From IMG/VR virus record IMGVR_UViG_3300017753_000144, positions 1-20,853 of that record: a stretch of DNA of 20,853 nt. One strand, written 5' to 3'. This DNA is from a virus. The stretch's first letter is position 1. Each line of letters opens with the position of its first letter. Of this stretch, positions 1-7,046 are shown piece after piece. The notes below the pieces were generated by a model that did no database searches, was not told the origin of the DNA, and saw only the letters and a list, made by a program, of their open reading frames with translations. A program made the translations under genes and the position numbers.

Positions 1-346
1 CATTTGCATCATAACCTACTTCATCATCTAGCTCTGTGAATTTCAATGATGTATATGGGTGTCCTGATTTTTCAGACTCATTTGCCCAAGCACCCAAAGA
101 GAAAGACTTATCATTAAGACTAACCTTACCAGACATATCAGGCGCTTTCTCAGACTTCTTTTCATCTTTCAAAAACAAAAGACCAAGACTCACCATAAAT
201 TCATATTTAGGTTGCCCCTCATTGTTATGACTCTTTACAATAGCCCCATAGTATTTTTTTCCGTCAATCTGAAAAGTACCCTTACGCTCTATTGTTGAGT
301 TATTTTCATGCCAGAGATAACCTCTCTTTTCTTTTTCATATTCCAT
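1..346 (-). CDS. DUF736-like small protein, C-terminus cut off by window edge
   Basis: Partial gene: the frame is open from an ATG at 346 to the window edge, 115 codons seen and no stop. The start has an AGGAT box about 8 bases upstream. The second half reads KAPDMSGKVSLNDKSFSLGA followed by W and then SGHPYTSLKF. This resembles the DUF736 pattern (KAPD, then a G-A-W turn, then G-x-x-Y-x-S-V/L-K-h), a small beta-barrel family often found next to plasmid or phage DNA-metabolism genes. The N-terminal part (ERKGTFQIDGKKYYGAIVK) also looks like beta strands. It is the last visible gene of the minus-strand recombination operon, so a role in single-stranded DNA binding is plausible but inferred. 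It begins only 5 bases after the preceding gene's stop, which suggests translational coupling. Confidence 0.5.
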   Translation of the reverse strand, partial: MEYEKEKRGYLWHENNSTIERKGTFQIDGKKYYGAIVKSHNNEGQPKYEFMVSLGLLFLKDEKKSEKAPDMSGKVSLNDKSFSLGAWANESEKSGHPYTSLKFTELDDEVGYDAN

Positions 347-351
347 TGTAA

Positions 352-615
352 TTATCCTATTAATTTGAATTCATAACCTCTGCCATTTTTGATTTTTCTT
401 TTCTCAATGACTTCACCGTATTTTTTTAAATTGTATCTCGCTCTTTGTTTATCCTTTCTTAGGTTTCTTATTGCCGCAGAAATACTTGGCTCACCATAAA
501 AAGTACCGCTTCTGTTTTTTATCACACGCTGTAATGACCAGTAAGTCCACCATGTAACTCCGTCTTTCATGCAAAGATAAACCATATCATCAAGAGTCAT
601 CTTTTTAACTGTCAT
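352..615 (-). CDS. small winged-helix-like protein
   Basis: 87 residues, basic. I place the start at the ATG at 615, which has a GAGGTG Shine-Dalgarno 5 bases upstream. An in-frame GTG at 627 would add four residues but would use the ribosome-binding site as coding sequence. The order is an N-terminal helix with TWWTYWSLQRVI, a second segment GEPSISAAIRNLRK that looks like a recognition helix, then VIEKRKIKNGRGYEFKL, which reads as the beta wing. This is the usual order of a winged helix-turn-helix. The gene overlaps the end of the annealing-protein gene by 11 bases. It could be a local regulator or a DNA-bound accessory of recombination. No specific family is recognised. Confidence 0.6.
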   Translation of the reverse strand: MTVKKMTLDDMVYLCMKDGVTWWTYWSLQRVIKNRSGTFYGEPSISAAIRNLRKDKQRARYNLKKYGEVIEKRKIKNGRGYEFKLIG

Positions 616-1270
616 CTTGCACCTCACTTTTCTCGTAAAGAGATATCAAGGTTTCAAAAGAAACTTTTATTTCACCGTTAGCATCTTCATGGGCTTTCTT
701 TATATCAGCTACATTTCTTTCATACACTTTTCGGCAAAACAACTGGTCTGGCTTACTCATTTGACCTCTGCACTTGTTTAGGTATTCTTCTAGGTCATCA
801 GTGCCGTATGCAACTTTATTATGACTGTTAATCATTTTGTACTTCTTGGTAGACGGTGCTTCTTCTTTTTCTTTGATAGCATGGTCAACTTCTTCAAATG
901 ATGCGTAGTTACCACCTGATAAGCCAATCGCTGAAAGCGCACGCCCGATTGATGACGTAAGGCAGTTTTCTACTGCACTGGTTTTGTTAACCATGCCCGC
1001 GCTTCTGAATTCTTCAGCAAAGTCATTACCTATTTCACGCCATGTTCCATCTACAAAAACATGAATACTGCTCTCAGTCATTACCCTATTTTCATCTGCG
1101 GTATGCACCTTACTTATAATCTTACCGTCAACACCAAAGGCTTCTCTGAACACTTGTACTCTGGTATGTACCTCTGCATACATCTTACCCTTGATATTTA
1201 CCTTATCTTTATCAGATAACTCTGACATCTTTTTCACTGCTGTTATCAGCTTGTCTTCAATTTCACTCAT
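605..1270 (-). CDS. ERF/Rad52-like single-strand annealing protein (probable)
   Basis: 221 residues; start ATG at 1270 with AGAGGTAA about 6 bases upstream. The N-terminal half has the order KMYAEVHTRVQVFREAFG, then two beta-rich stretches (IISKVHTA and SSIHVFVDGTWREIG), then VNKTSAVENCLTSSIGRALS followed by AIGL. The pattern 'VN-x-TSA-x-EN-x-x-TSxIGRAL-x-x-x-G' is typical of ERF-type single-strand annealing proteins of phages, in the Rad52-like recombinase group. Such proteins anneal complementary strands exposed by a 5'-3' exonuclease. The gene directly upstream in the operon encodes a PD-(D/E)XK nuclease, which fits a Red-like pair. The C-terminal third (after about residue 140) is charged and variable. 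The exact family within the annealing proteins cannot be settled by eye. Confidence 0.62.
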   Translation of the reverse strand: MSEIEDKLITAVKKMSELSDKDKVNIKGKMYAEVHTRVQVFREAFGVDGKIISKVHTADENRVMTESSIHVFVDGTWREIGNDFAEEFRSAGMVNKTSAVENCLTSSIGRALSAIGLSGGNYASFEEVDHAIKEKEEAPSTKKYKMINSHNKVAYGTDDLEEYLNKCRGQMSKPDQLFCRKVYERNVADIKKAHEDANGEIKVSFETLISLYEKSEVQDDS

Positions 1271-1287
1271 TTAACTTACCTCTAGTT

Positions 1288-2073
1288 TCAATAAAATAAT
1301 TTCATAGCGCCTTCAATTTCATTGCGCCCCCAAATGTTCCACCAATTATCATTACTCAAATCAGGAGTAAGATTAGATAACTGGCAGACCTCTCTCATAT
1401 CATCACTAAGACTTAACATAAACATCATCTTAGTAACGGTATTCTCAATAAACTTTTTGTGCATATCTATATCAAGCACATCAAAGCTGATTAATTCGCT
1501 TATCTTTGTCGTTGTATAAACATAGTCAATTACTGGCTTTTTTGATGTTGCCAAATGATAGACAGTTAATTGTCTTGAATAATTAGAATTCATTTTTGGC
1601 TTCATTGATGTGGTTTTTAAATCACGCACACAATCATCATATTCCAAATCTAAATAACCCATAAGGGGTACTGGTATGCAGTCAAGATGATGCTCAACTT
1701 TCTTTTGTGTTGCTATGGGTACGCCAAAATCTTTGTATATCGGGATAACTACTTCTAATGTTCTTTTTAGATGCGCCTGTTTCTTTGTTGCGCCTTCAAT
1801 ATCATAATCAGATTTGGATTCTTGAGCTTCTTGCTCAATCCGTGAAAACTCGCCGTTAGCTAAATCCAGAGATTCTTTTATACTGATACCGTCAACAACT
1901 GCTCTGGTAATACCTACCTCAACAGCGTTGCCATAGGTAAATGCGGGCTTATATGCTTGGTCTTTGTAACCCGCCACATTGACTAACCATTTTGCGGGGT
2001 TACTAATAAATAAATTAATTTGTGATGGCGATAAGTATTTTACGCCATGCATTTCAAATGGGCTTTCATGCAT
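1288..2073 (-). CDS. PD-(D/E)XK superfamily exonuclease (RecB/Cas4-like)
   Basis: 261 residues; start ATG at 2073 with AAGGA 7 bases upstream. The N-terminus SPSQINLFISNPAKWL is the helix that opens many RecB-type nucleases. The catalytic core is visible as GYLDLE (D142), then the D-x-K motif DLKTT (D151, K153), followed by QLTVY (Q168, Y172), matching the D...(D/E)xK...QxxxY pattern of the PD-(D/E)XK fold. It probably degrades DNA ends to give single strands for the annealing protein encoded just downstream. It is the first gene of the minus-strand operon and reads from the divergent promoter region at 2108-2159. A Cas4 role is unlikely because the four-cysteine iron-sulfur cluster is not seen. 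Confidence 0.78.
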   Translation of the reverse strand: MHESPFEMHGVKYLSPSQINLFISNPAKWLVNVAGYKDQAYKPAFTYGNAVEVGITRAVVDGISIKESLDLANGEFSRIEQEAQESKSDYDIEGATKKQAHLKRTLEVVIPIYKDFGVPIATQKKVEHHLDCIPVPLMGYLDLEYDDCVRDLKTTSMKPKMNSNYSRQLTVYHLATSKKPVIDYVYTTTKISELISFDVLDIDMHKKFIENTVTKMMFMLSLSDDMREVCQLSNLTPDLSNDNWWNIWGRNEIEGAMKLFY

Positions 2074-2107
2074 ATCAATATCCTTTTCATATTCAATTCA
2101 ATAAGAC

Positions 2108-2159
2108 ACATTACATGAAAAATTTGATGGTTGCAAAAAAAACTTACATGGATTAATCT
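2108..2159. promoter_or_regulatory. divergent sigma-70-like promoter pair sharing one palindromic -35 box
   Basis: The hexamer TTGCAA at 2131-2136 is its own reverse complement. Reading plus, a 17-base spacer leads to TAATCT at 2154-2159. Reading minus, a 17-base spacer leads to TAATGT (plus-strand ACATTA, 2108-2113). Both -10 boxes keep the most important T, A and final T. The arrangement sits exactly between the two divergent operons, where promoters are expected. The plus -10 ends 6 bases before the initiator ATG, so transcription would start at about the start codon. Strengths and use are inferred; nothing was computed. Confidence 0.5.
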
Positions 2160-2165
2160 ACCCTG

Positions 2166-2792
2166 ATGTCTATTGAATGCTTAAATTGGTGTATCAAACA
2201 AAAATGCGCCACACCGTCTACCAAACTGGTACTGTTTGTGCTTTCAAATTATAGTGACGAAAAACATTCTTGCTATCCATCAGAAAAAAAACTTGCGGAA
2301 ATCGTAGGTGTTTCTGAGCGCCAGATAAGAAGATGTTTACATTGGTTAGAGGAAAACAAATATATAACGATACAACCGAGAGCGGGAACAAGTAATCGGT
2401 ACTTCATGAGGGTGGACATGGGTGTCCAGAGGGGTGGACATACACTTCCAGAGGGGGGTGGACATGGGAGTCCGCCTATACTAAAGAAAGATACTAAAGC
2501 TAATACTAAAGAGAAAACCAAAAGTAATTCATACACAAAAGAGTTTGAGATTTTTTGGTCAGTCTACCCAAGAAAAATAGGTAAGTATGGTGCGTTCAAA
2601 TCCTACGAGAAAGTTTCTAAGGAACACCCACACAAATTAATTTTAGAAAGAGCCAAGATATTTTCTAAGAACAACGAAATGACTGAAGAACGATTCATAC
2701 CGCACTGCACCACTTGGTTGAATCAACGGAGATTTTTAGATGTAGAAGTAAAAACTAAAAAGAAAAGTAGCTTGAATAGTTTAGCGGGTTAA
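2166..2792 (+). CDS. phage replication initiator, lambda O-like organisation
   Basis: 208 residues. Residues 1 to about 80 form a winged-helix domain of the HTH_36 kind (CYPSEKKLAEIVGVSERQIR followed by RCLHWLEENKYI and a basic wing). Residues 82-104 are a Gly-rich linker (RGGHTLPEGGGHGSP) encoded by DNA repeats listed separately. A Lys/Thr-rich spacer follows, then a C-terminal domain with FEIFWSVYPRKIGKYGAFKS and HCTTWLNQRRFLD, a motif pair common at the end of phage replication proteins. The order (DNA-binding N-terminus, origin repeats, partner-binding C-terminus) is that of lambda O. The start ATG at 2166 lacks a Shine-Dalgarno sequence and lies just after a -10 box, so the mRNA may be leaderless. 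The next gene is the primase-helicase, its likely loading target. Confidence 0.7.
   Translation: MSIECLNWCIKQKCATPSTKLVLFVLSNYSDEKHSCYPSEKKLAEIVGVSERQIRRCLHWLEENKYITIQPRAGTSNRYFMRVDMGVQRGGHTLPEGGGHGSPPILKKDTKANTKEKTKSNSYTKEFEIFWSVYPRKIGKYGAFKSYEKVSKEHPHKLILERAKIFSKNNEMTEERFIPHCTTWLNQRRFLDVEVKTKKKSSLNSLAG
2411..2478. repeat. three iteron-like repeats within the initiator gene; candidate replication origin
   Basis: Three copies of a 22-base unit starting GGTGGACAT begin at 2411, 2433 and 2457. Copy 1 is GGTGGACATGGGTGTCC plus AGAGG, copy 2 is GGTGGACATACACTTCC plus AGAGG, and copy 3 is GGTGGACATGGGAGTCC plus GCCTA. Copies 1 and 2 abut; copies 2 and 3 are separated by two extra G. Each unit has partial dyad symmetry (GGACA/TGTCC in copy 1, GGAC/GTCC in copy 3, GGA/TCC in copy 2). 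The repeats are G-rich in an A-rich gene. This matches iterons in the middle of lambda O-type genes. Being also coding, the repeats could partly reflect a Gly-rich linker. Confidence 0.6.
2478..2540. repeat. A-rich segment with three ATACTAAAG repeats beside the iterons; candidate unwinding element
   Basis: Directly after the last iteron come three exact copies of ATACTAAAG at 2478-2486, 2491-2499 and 2503-2511, spaced 13 and 12 bases apart. They are followed by more strongly purine-rich, A-dominated sequence to about 2540. In lambda-type origins an AT-rich stretch lies beside the iterons and is the place of strand opening. The same position and composition are seen here; the function is inferred. 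The stretch encodes the Lys/Thr-rich linker of the initiator. Confidence 0.45.
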
Positions 2793-2813
2793 TCAAAATG
2801 AATAGGAGTGAAT

Positions 2814-4550
2814 ATGAAAAAGAATATGTACGATATATTGTCAGAGAATCAAATCAAATTGAAATCTTACGAGGGAAATGAAAAAACTAAATGTAGAGAG
2901 TGTCAACCGCCACACAATAAAAATGACAACCCATTATCTGTAACTTGCGATAACGGTAATGCGGTTTGGAATTGTCATCATTGCGGTTGGACAGGTTCAA
3001 CAAATACTGGCAGTACAAATTTCGTCACGGCGAGAGAGAAGGTTTATGTAGCGCCCAAGCTACCAGAAAAAACAGAAACCCCATCATCAATGTATTCATG
3101 GTTTGCAGAGCGTGGAATCAGCAAAGAAACCGTACAGAAAAAAGGTATCTACATTGAAGATAAATACTGGATAGCGTTTCCTTACAAGGATGAAGAAGGC
3201 AAAGTAGTCAACATAAAGTACAGAACACAAAGCAAGAAATTCAAACAATCACCAAATGCAAAACGCTCACTTTACAACTACGATTTAGTCAAAGATTCGG
3301 AAACAATAATTTTCGTAGAGGGAGAAATGGATTGTCTTGTTCTAATTGAAGCGGGCTTTGACAATAATGTTGTGACACTGCCTGACGGTGCGCCTAAAGA
3401 AGCAAAGTTTAATGAGAAAGATGCTAGGTTTACTGCCTTGGAAAATTGCCCTTTAGATAACGCAAAGAAGGTCATACTTTTTGTAGATAATGACAGCGCG
3501 GGCAGAGCGCTTAACAAAGAATTATTACATAGATTCGGAAAAGAATTGTGTTGGTATGTTGATTACCCATCAGATGCCAAAGATGCAAATGAAGTTTTAC
3601 TCAAGCACGGGGTAAGCAAGATAAAAGAGATAGTAGAGAATGCAAAGCCGTACCCTATTGATGGATTGTTCTCTGCCCACCAATATTACGGCTCTGTGCT
3701 TGACCTTTACAACGGCAACTACACAAAGCCAATCAGCATAGGATATGAAAACCTAGATGAAAATTACAAAATTCTCAGAGGTACATTTCACACATGGACA
3801 GGTATTCCGAATCACGGAAAGTCCTCGTTTCTTGACCAATGCTTGATAAAGATAAGTGAAAAACATAACTGGCGTTTCGCTGTGTTTTCACCAGAGCATT
3901 CAGTACAGATGCACTTGCGCAGATTAGTGCAACTAAAATTAGGCAAGGCTTTTGATGAGGGATTTGCTAATCGCATGACTAAGGAAGAACTGCAAGGCGC
4001 TCTTGAATGGATAAATGAACACTTCTACTTCTTGGAAACCAAAGACACTACGCCAGACATTGACTATCTCATTGATAAAGCAAAAGGTGCGGTCTTGAAA
4101 TATGGTTGTGATGGTTTAGTAATTGACCCTTACAACGAAGTTTCAGCACTCCGCGGCAATATGAGAGAAGATGAACACATAAGAGATTTCATCAGCAAGC
4201 TAAAACGATTTGCAAGAGTCCATGATGCCTGTGTCTGGATTGTTGCTCACCCAACCAAATTACAGAAAGACCAAAACGGAAGCTACCCACCACCAAGCAG
4301 TTATGAGATTTCTGGGTCAAGTCATTGGAGTAATATGAGTGATGCAATCATAACAGTACACCGAGATTTTGATACAGATGTTACAAGAGTGATTACCAGA
4401 AAGATAAGAGAGCAAGGATTATATGGTCGTATTGGTGAAGCCACATTCAAGTACAATAAGACAAAAAAGAACTTTGAGATATATAAGGAACTAGATGTTG
4501 TTGATATACCTCATTGGACAGATGAAGATTATGAAAATATAAGGGGATGA
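2814..4550 (+). CDS. bifunctional primase-helicase (T7 gp4/Twinkle-like)
   Basis: 578 residues from the ATG at 2814, chosen because AGGAG lies 5 bases upstream; an in-frame GTG at 2808 overlaps that site. The N-terminus has a zinc-ribbon-like set CREC (C27, C30) and CHHCGW (C54, C57) for template recognition. A Toprim primase core follows with VEGEMD (E169, D173) and VDNDSAG (D225, D227). The C-terminal half is a RecA-fold DnaB-type helicase: Walker A GIPNHGKS at 330-337, Walker B DGLVID ending at D438, then a VAHPTK motif. All parts needed for priming and 5'-3' unwinding at the fork are visible in one chain. It lies 21 bases after the initiator gene and is probably co-transcribed with it. 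Confidence 0.88.
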   Translation: MKKNMYDILSENQIKLKSYEGNEKTKCRECQPPHNKNDNPLSVTCDNGNAVWNCHHCGWTGSTNTGSTNFVTAREKVYVAPKLPEKTETPSSMYSWFAERGISKETVQKKGIYIEDKYWIAFPYKDEEGKVVNIKYRTQSKKFKQSPNAKRSLYNYDLVKDSETIIFVEGEMDCLVLIEAGFDNNVVTLPDGAPKEAKFNEKDARFTALENCPLDNAKKVILFVDNDSAGRALNKELLHRFGKELCWYVDYPSDAKDANEVLLKHGVSKIKEIVENAKPYPIDGLFSAHQYYGSVLDLYNGNYTKPISIGYENLDENYKILRGTFHTWTGIPNHGKSSFLDQCLIKISEKHNWRFAVFSPEHSVQMHLRRLVQLKLGKAFDEGFANRMTKEELQGALEWINEHFYFLETKDTTPDIDYLIDKAKGAVLKYGCDGLVIDPYNEVSALRGNMREDEHIRDFISKLKRFARVHDACVWIVAHPTKLQKDQNGSYPPPSSYEISGSSHWSNMSDAIITVHRDFDTDVTRVITRKIREQGLYGRIGEATFKYNKTKKNFEIYKELDVVDIPHWTDEDYENIRG

Positions 4551-4690
4551 TAGTTATAAAAATAACCCTAACAAGCTGAAAAACCTTCAATACCAACGTA
4601 TACAATGAAAATTAAGTTTGCAATTACAATCAAATTGTTATACGCTTATAGAGTACAACTGCGTTTTTTTAAATAAAGAGGACATTGAAA
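4551..4690. other. 140-base AT-rich gap, possible weak promoter
   Basis: No open frame of note. It contains a TTGCAA hexamer (4618-4623), the same hexamer used as a candidate -35 box elsewhere in the window, followed by several TA-rich possibilities (TTATACGC near 4638-4645 and TTATAG near 4646-4651). None has a convincing 16-18 base spacing. The AGAGGA at 4677-4682 is the ribosome-binding site of the following gene. No terminator hairpin was found after the primase-helicase gene. Confidence 0.3.
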
Positions 4691-5029
4691 ATGAAAAAAT
4701 TGAAAACAAATTGGAATCCAGAATGGTACGTTCACATCAATGGATTTAGATTAGCTGAAACTAAAAGCATTGGTTACAAGTGGGTGCGATACAGAACATC
4801 TAGCAACGATAGATACTCACGCATGAAGCGTGCGGAGTGGGATAAGTGTGTTGTTAGGTCTGCTCAAGAACAGCAACACCAAATAGAAATATTCAACAAG
4901 GCGCGTGAGCTAGGCGTTGAAATGTATGAGAGAGTACGCGCAAACGCTAAACCAACAGCACGCACATTTGCAGATATTGAAGCAGATGTGAACTATCTTG
5001 AAATGTCATTAAAGGGGGTGGCGGCATGA
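4691..5029 (+). CDS. hypothetical protein, 112 residues
   Basis: Start ATG at 4691 with AGAGGA 8 bases upstream; the in-frame TTG at 4685 is too close to that site. The protein opens with KLKTNWNPEWYVHINGFRLA, is rich in Trp, Tyr and Arg for its first 60 residues (YKWVRYRTSSNDRYSRMKRA), and then becomes helical (SAQEQQHQIEIFNKARELGV). No known domain is recognised. The many basic and aromatic residues would suit nucleic-acid contact, but this is only a hint. It opens a chain of four coupled genes between replication and packaging, and its stop overlaps the next start as ATGA. Confidence 0.6.
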   Translation: MKKLKTNWNPEWYVHINGFRLAETKSIGYKWVRYRTSSNDRYSRMKRAEWDKCVVRSAQEQQHQIEIFNKARELGVEMYERVRANAKPTARTFADIEADVNYLEMSLKGVAA

Positions 5030-5193
5030 TGAATTACTTTGAAAAAGTCTTTGCTGAAATGAAACGCAAGTATGACCTTGATGACAATACACCAGTATAC
5101 GATTTATCGTTTTATCTTGATGATAGTGATTGGCAAAAACTCACACAGGCAATGAAATATCCCAATGGCATATTGAGAGAGGTGCAATCATGA
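5026..5193 (+). CDS. hypothetical small acidic protein, 55 residues
   Basis: Short gene supported by its coupling at both ends: the ATGATG at 5026 overlaps the previous stop (ATGA), and its own TGA at 5191-5193 overlaps the next start (ATGA at 5190). A GGGGGTG box lies 5 bases before 5026; the second ATG at 5029 is an alternative start. The protein begins MMNYFEKVFAEMKRKYDLDD, then PVYDLSFYLDDSDWQKLTQA, and ends ILREVQS. It looks like two short helices with an acidic middle. No family is recognised. The tandem overlaps show that it is translated as part of the operon. Confidence 0.6.
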   Translation: MMNYFEKVFAEMKRKYDLDDNTPVYDLSFYLDDSDWQKLTQAMKYPNGILREVQS

Positions 5194-5501
5194 ATGGAGA
5201 AGAAGCGCTATCTTTGATTTTAAAAAACAACTTGAGAACTCTTGACCAAATATTCGTGAAGATAAAACCGCACAATGAGCCACAGACAATCAGGCATAAA
5301 GAATATGAAGATTACAGAATGGCGGTAAATCAATTCAACAGTCTGACCGTGATGAATCAAGAGATACTTGACCAACTATTTCCTGATAGAAAAAGAAAAG
5401 GAGTCACGCTCTTACAGGATAGCGTCACGGATTTTAGTAATGATGCAGAATGGGTTGAATGCAGAATCACCACATACAAAACTGGTGCAACTGATGAATA
5501 A
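5190..5501 (+). CDS. hypothetical protein, 103 residues
   Basis: I choose the ATG at 5190, which overlaps the previous TGA and has GAGAGG 7 bases upstream. A longer in-frame ATG at 5130 would overlap the 55-residue gene by 64 bases and lacks a ribosome-binding site. The protein is mostly helical: ALSLILKNNLRTLDQIFVKI, then YEDYRMAVNQFNSLTVMNQE followed by ILDQLFPDRKRK, ending in WVECRITTYKTG. No domain is recognised. The heptad-like leucine pattern suggests a helical bundle. It overlaps the next gene by 8 bases. Confidence 0.55.
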   Translation: MNGEEALSLILKNNLRTLDQIFVKIKPHNEPQTIRHKEYEDYRMAVNQFNSLTVMNQEILDQLFPDRKRKGVTLLQDSVTDFSNDAEWVECRITTYKTGATDE

Positions 5502-6447
5502 CATAATACTGCAACAACTAATACACGGCTATCAAAGTGATGAATGGTTAGATGGTCTAGCTTATCCCGCGCATTGGAATCGTAAAAGTGGTCTTTTGCC
5601 TTTAGAGCAACAGCGCAAATACTTCAAAGATGTGAGTAAAGAAATACAGCAAGCTATGAAGTTTTACATAGATGCGAGAGATACAAAGAATGACCTATCA
5701 CCAGTAGAGATGGAAAAGGTGGTTGAAGATATGAAAATATATCTACCTTATAAATCTTGTTTGATTCAATTTGAAACCAATGAATGCATATATCATGTGC
5801 TAGTCGGTAATCATGGAGAAAAGACAGCAGACACAGAGCAAGATATTATTACTGCACTCATGTTCTATTATCAAAAATCTGACAATCTTTGTGCGCATGA
5901 CTTTTGCACTTATGGATATACTTATCATCATAAAGAAGAAATGAGTCCATACTTAAATAGGCTTGTAAGCAAGGAAGATTACACATTCTGGTTAAAGAAT
6001 CATCCCGAAGGTTGTATTATCACAGACCCCGATAGCAATGATGCTTATACTAATCCGAGTTTGAATGATTGGACAGCGCATATATCAATGGTGATTGTGC
6101 AACTCAATGTGTTGCTTACATATCCTGAGATAGCAGATACCAAAGATGTACTAGGCAGACCCAACAACACAGTAGGACACACACAGCTTAAAAACATCAA
6201 AGACTCTACATTGAGAACTAGACCCAAGTATCAGCATAAAACATTAAAGCTAAATATGTATGGAGAACCATCTAGCGGCGAATCAACAGGGCAACGCTCA
6301 AAAGGTACAGCATTCCACAGCGTAAGAAAGCACATCCGCAAACTAGCAAGCGGGAAGAAAACATTTGTTAAGGCACACTTTAGAGGTAGCAAGGACATAG
6401 GTGTAATTACTAAAGACTATGAGGTGATGTCAGATGCAATAAAATAA
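5494..6447 (+). CDS. conserved-looking phage hypothetical protein, 317 residues
   Basis: Start taken at the ATG at 5494, overlapping the previous stop by 8 bases. A longer reading to 5368 would lie wholly inside the preceding gene. The N-terminal two thirds are helical with Trp, Tyr and Cys residues. The last 75 residues show an ordered basic pattern: RPKYQHKTLKLNMYG, RSKGTAFHSVRKHIRKLASG, KKTFVKAHFRGSKDIG, then KDYEV. From memory, a similar 'H-x-V-R-x-H-x-R ... HxRG ... G-x-x-x-KDY' ending recurs in phage proteins of unknown function encoded close to terminase genes. The histidine and arginine clusters suggest nucleic-acid or phosphate binding; this is inference. No enzyme class is assigned. 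Confidence 0.55.
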   Translation: MNNIILQQLIHGYQSDEWLDGLAYPAHWNRKSGLLPLEQQRKYFKDVSKEIQQAMKFYIDARDTKNDLSPVEMEKVVEDMKIYLPYKSCLIQFETNECIYHVLVGNHGEKTADTEQDIITALMFYYQKSDNLCAHDFCTYGYTYHHKEEMSPYLNRLVSKEDYTFWLKNHPEGCIITDPDSNDAYTNPSLNDWTAHISMVIVQLNVLLTYPEIADTKDVLGRPNNTVGHTQLKNIKDSTLRTRPKYQHKTLKLNMYGEPSSGESTGQRSKGTAFHSVRKHIRKLASGKKTFVKAHFRGSKDIGVITKDYEVMSDAIK

Positions 6448-6488
6448 CATTAGAAGTTATGATTCTTTATGTTAGTATCTGAGATATT

Positions 6489-7046
6489 GTGAGAAAAGAT
6501 GAACAAAAAACAGTCAAATTATGCTCAACCCTGAGAGAGAAGATACGCAATCTGTATGTTCAAGGTATAGAAAGTGAGGGGGGTGAAAGGGTATTATTCA
6601 GTCTGGACAAGTTAGCTGAAGAACACAATGTAGGCAAAAGCACTCTCTACAGGTATGCCAAGAACGAGAACTGGAAGTTCCAGAAAGACCAGTTTCAAGA
6701 ATCTTATTTGCAAAAGCTAGATAACCAGAGAGCAAAAGAACTCGTTACAGAGTCAAAGAAGTTTGATACCAAGACAATCAACATATCAAAACAACTGCTT
6801 AATGAGATTGGAAGATTTATAATAAAGTCTGAAGCAGATGATGAATTAACACCGCCTATGATGAATCAACTTGCGGAAGCAACATACAAAGTACAAAAAG
6901 TAGCGAAACTCGCTATGGGTGAAGCTACAGAGAATATGAGTCTAAATGCAAAAGTCACAGACACATCCGCATTCAGAGAAGCTATGGAATTGCTTGACGA
7001 GGTTGCAGACCAACGCAGAAAAGTCAACGATTCAGCTATACACTGA
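6489..7046 (+). CDS. terS: terminase small subunit (probable)
   Basis: 185 residues. The start is GTG at 6489; no in-frame ATG occurs in the first 100 residues and only a weak GAGAT box precedes it. Residues about 15-60 form a helix-turn-helix: REKIRNLYVQGI, then FSLDKLAEEHNVGKSTLYRY followed by AKNENWKF, the usual DNA-binding module of small terminases. The rest is helical (for example NISKQLLNEIGRFIIKSE) and would make the oligomerisation core. Its place directly before the large subunit, overlapping it by 101 bases, supports the call. Its job would be to recognise the packaging site on concatemeric DNA and recruit the motor. Confidence 0.72.
   Translation: MRKDEQKTVKLCSTLREKIRNLYVQGIESEGGERVLFSLDKLAEEHNVGKSTLYRYAKNENWKFQKDQFQESYLQKLDNQRAKELVTESKKFDTKTINISKQLLNEIGRFIIKSEADDELTPPMMNQLAEATYKVQKVAKLAMGEATENMSLNAKVTDTSAFREAMELLDEVADQRRKVNDSAIH

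Noticed and set aside
36-230. Plus-strand frame of 64 codons
   Set aside because: It is antisense to the DUF736-like gene, which has a start, a ribosome-binding site and family-like sequence.
5130-5189. Longer N-terminus for the gene at 5190
   Set aside because: It would overlap the coupled 55-residue gene in another frame and has no ribosome-binding site, while ATG 5190 has both GAGAGG and an ATGA overlap.
5368-5493. Longer N-terminus for the gene at 5494
   Set aside because: The extension lies wholly inside the preceding gene and its sequence has no features; the ATG at 5494 fits the operon's overlap style.
6445-6474. Inverted repeat TAACAT/ATGTTA after the 317-residue gene
   Set aside because: Six AT-rich pairs with an 18-base loop and no T-run; too weak for a terminator.
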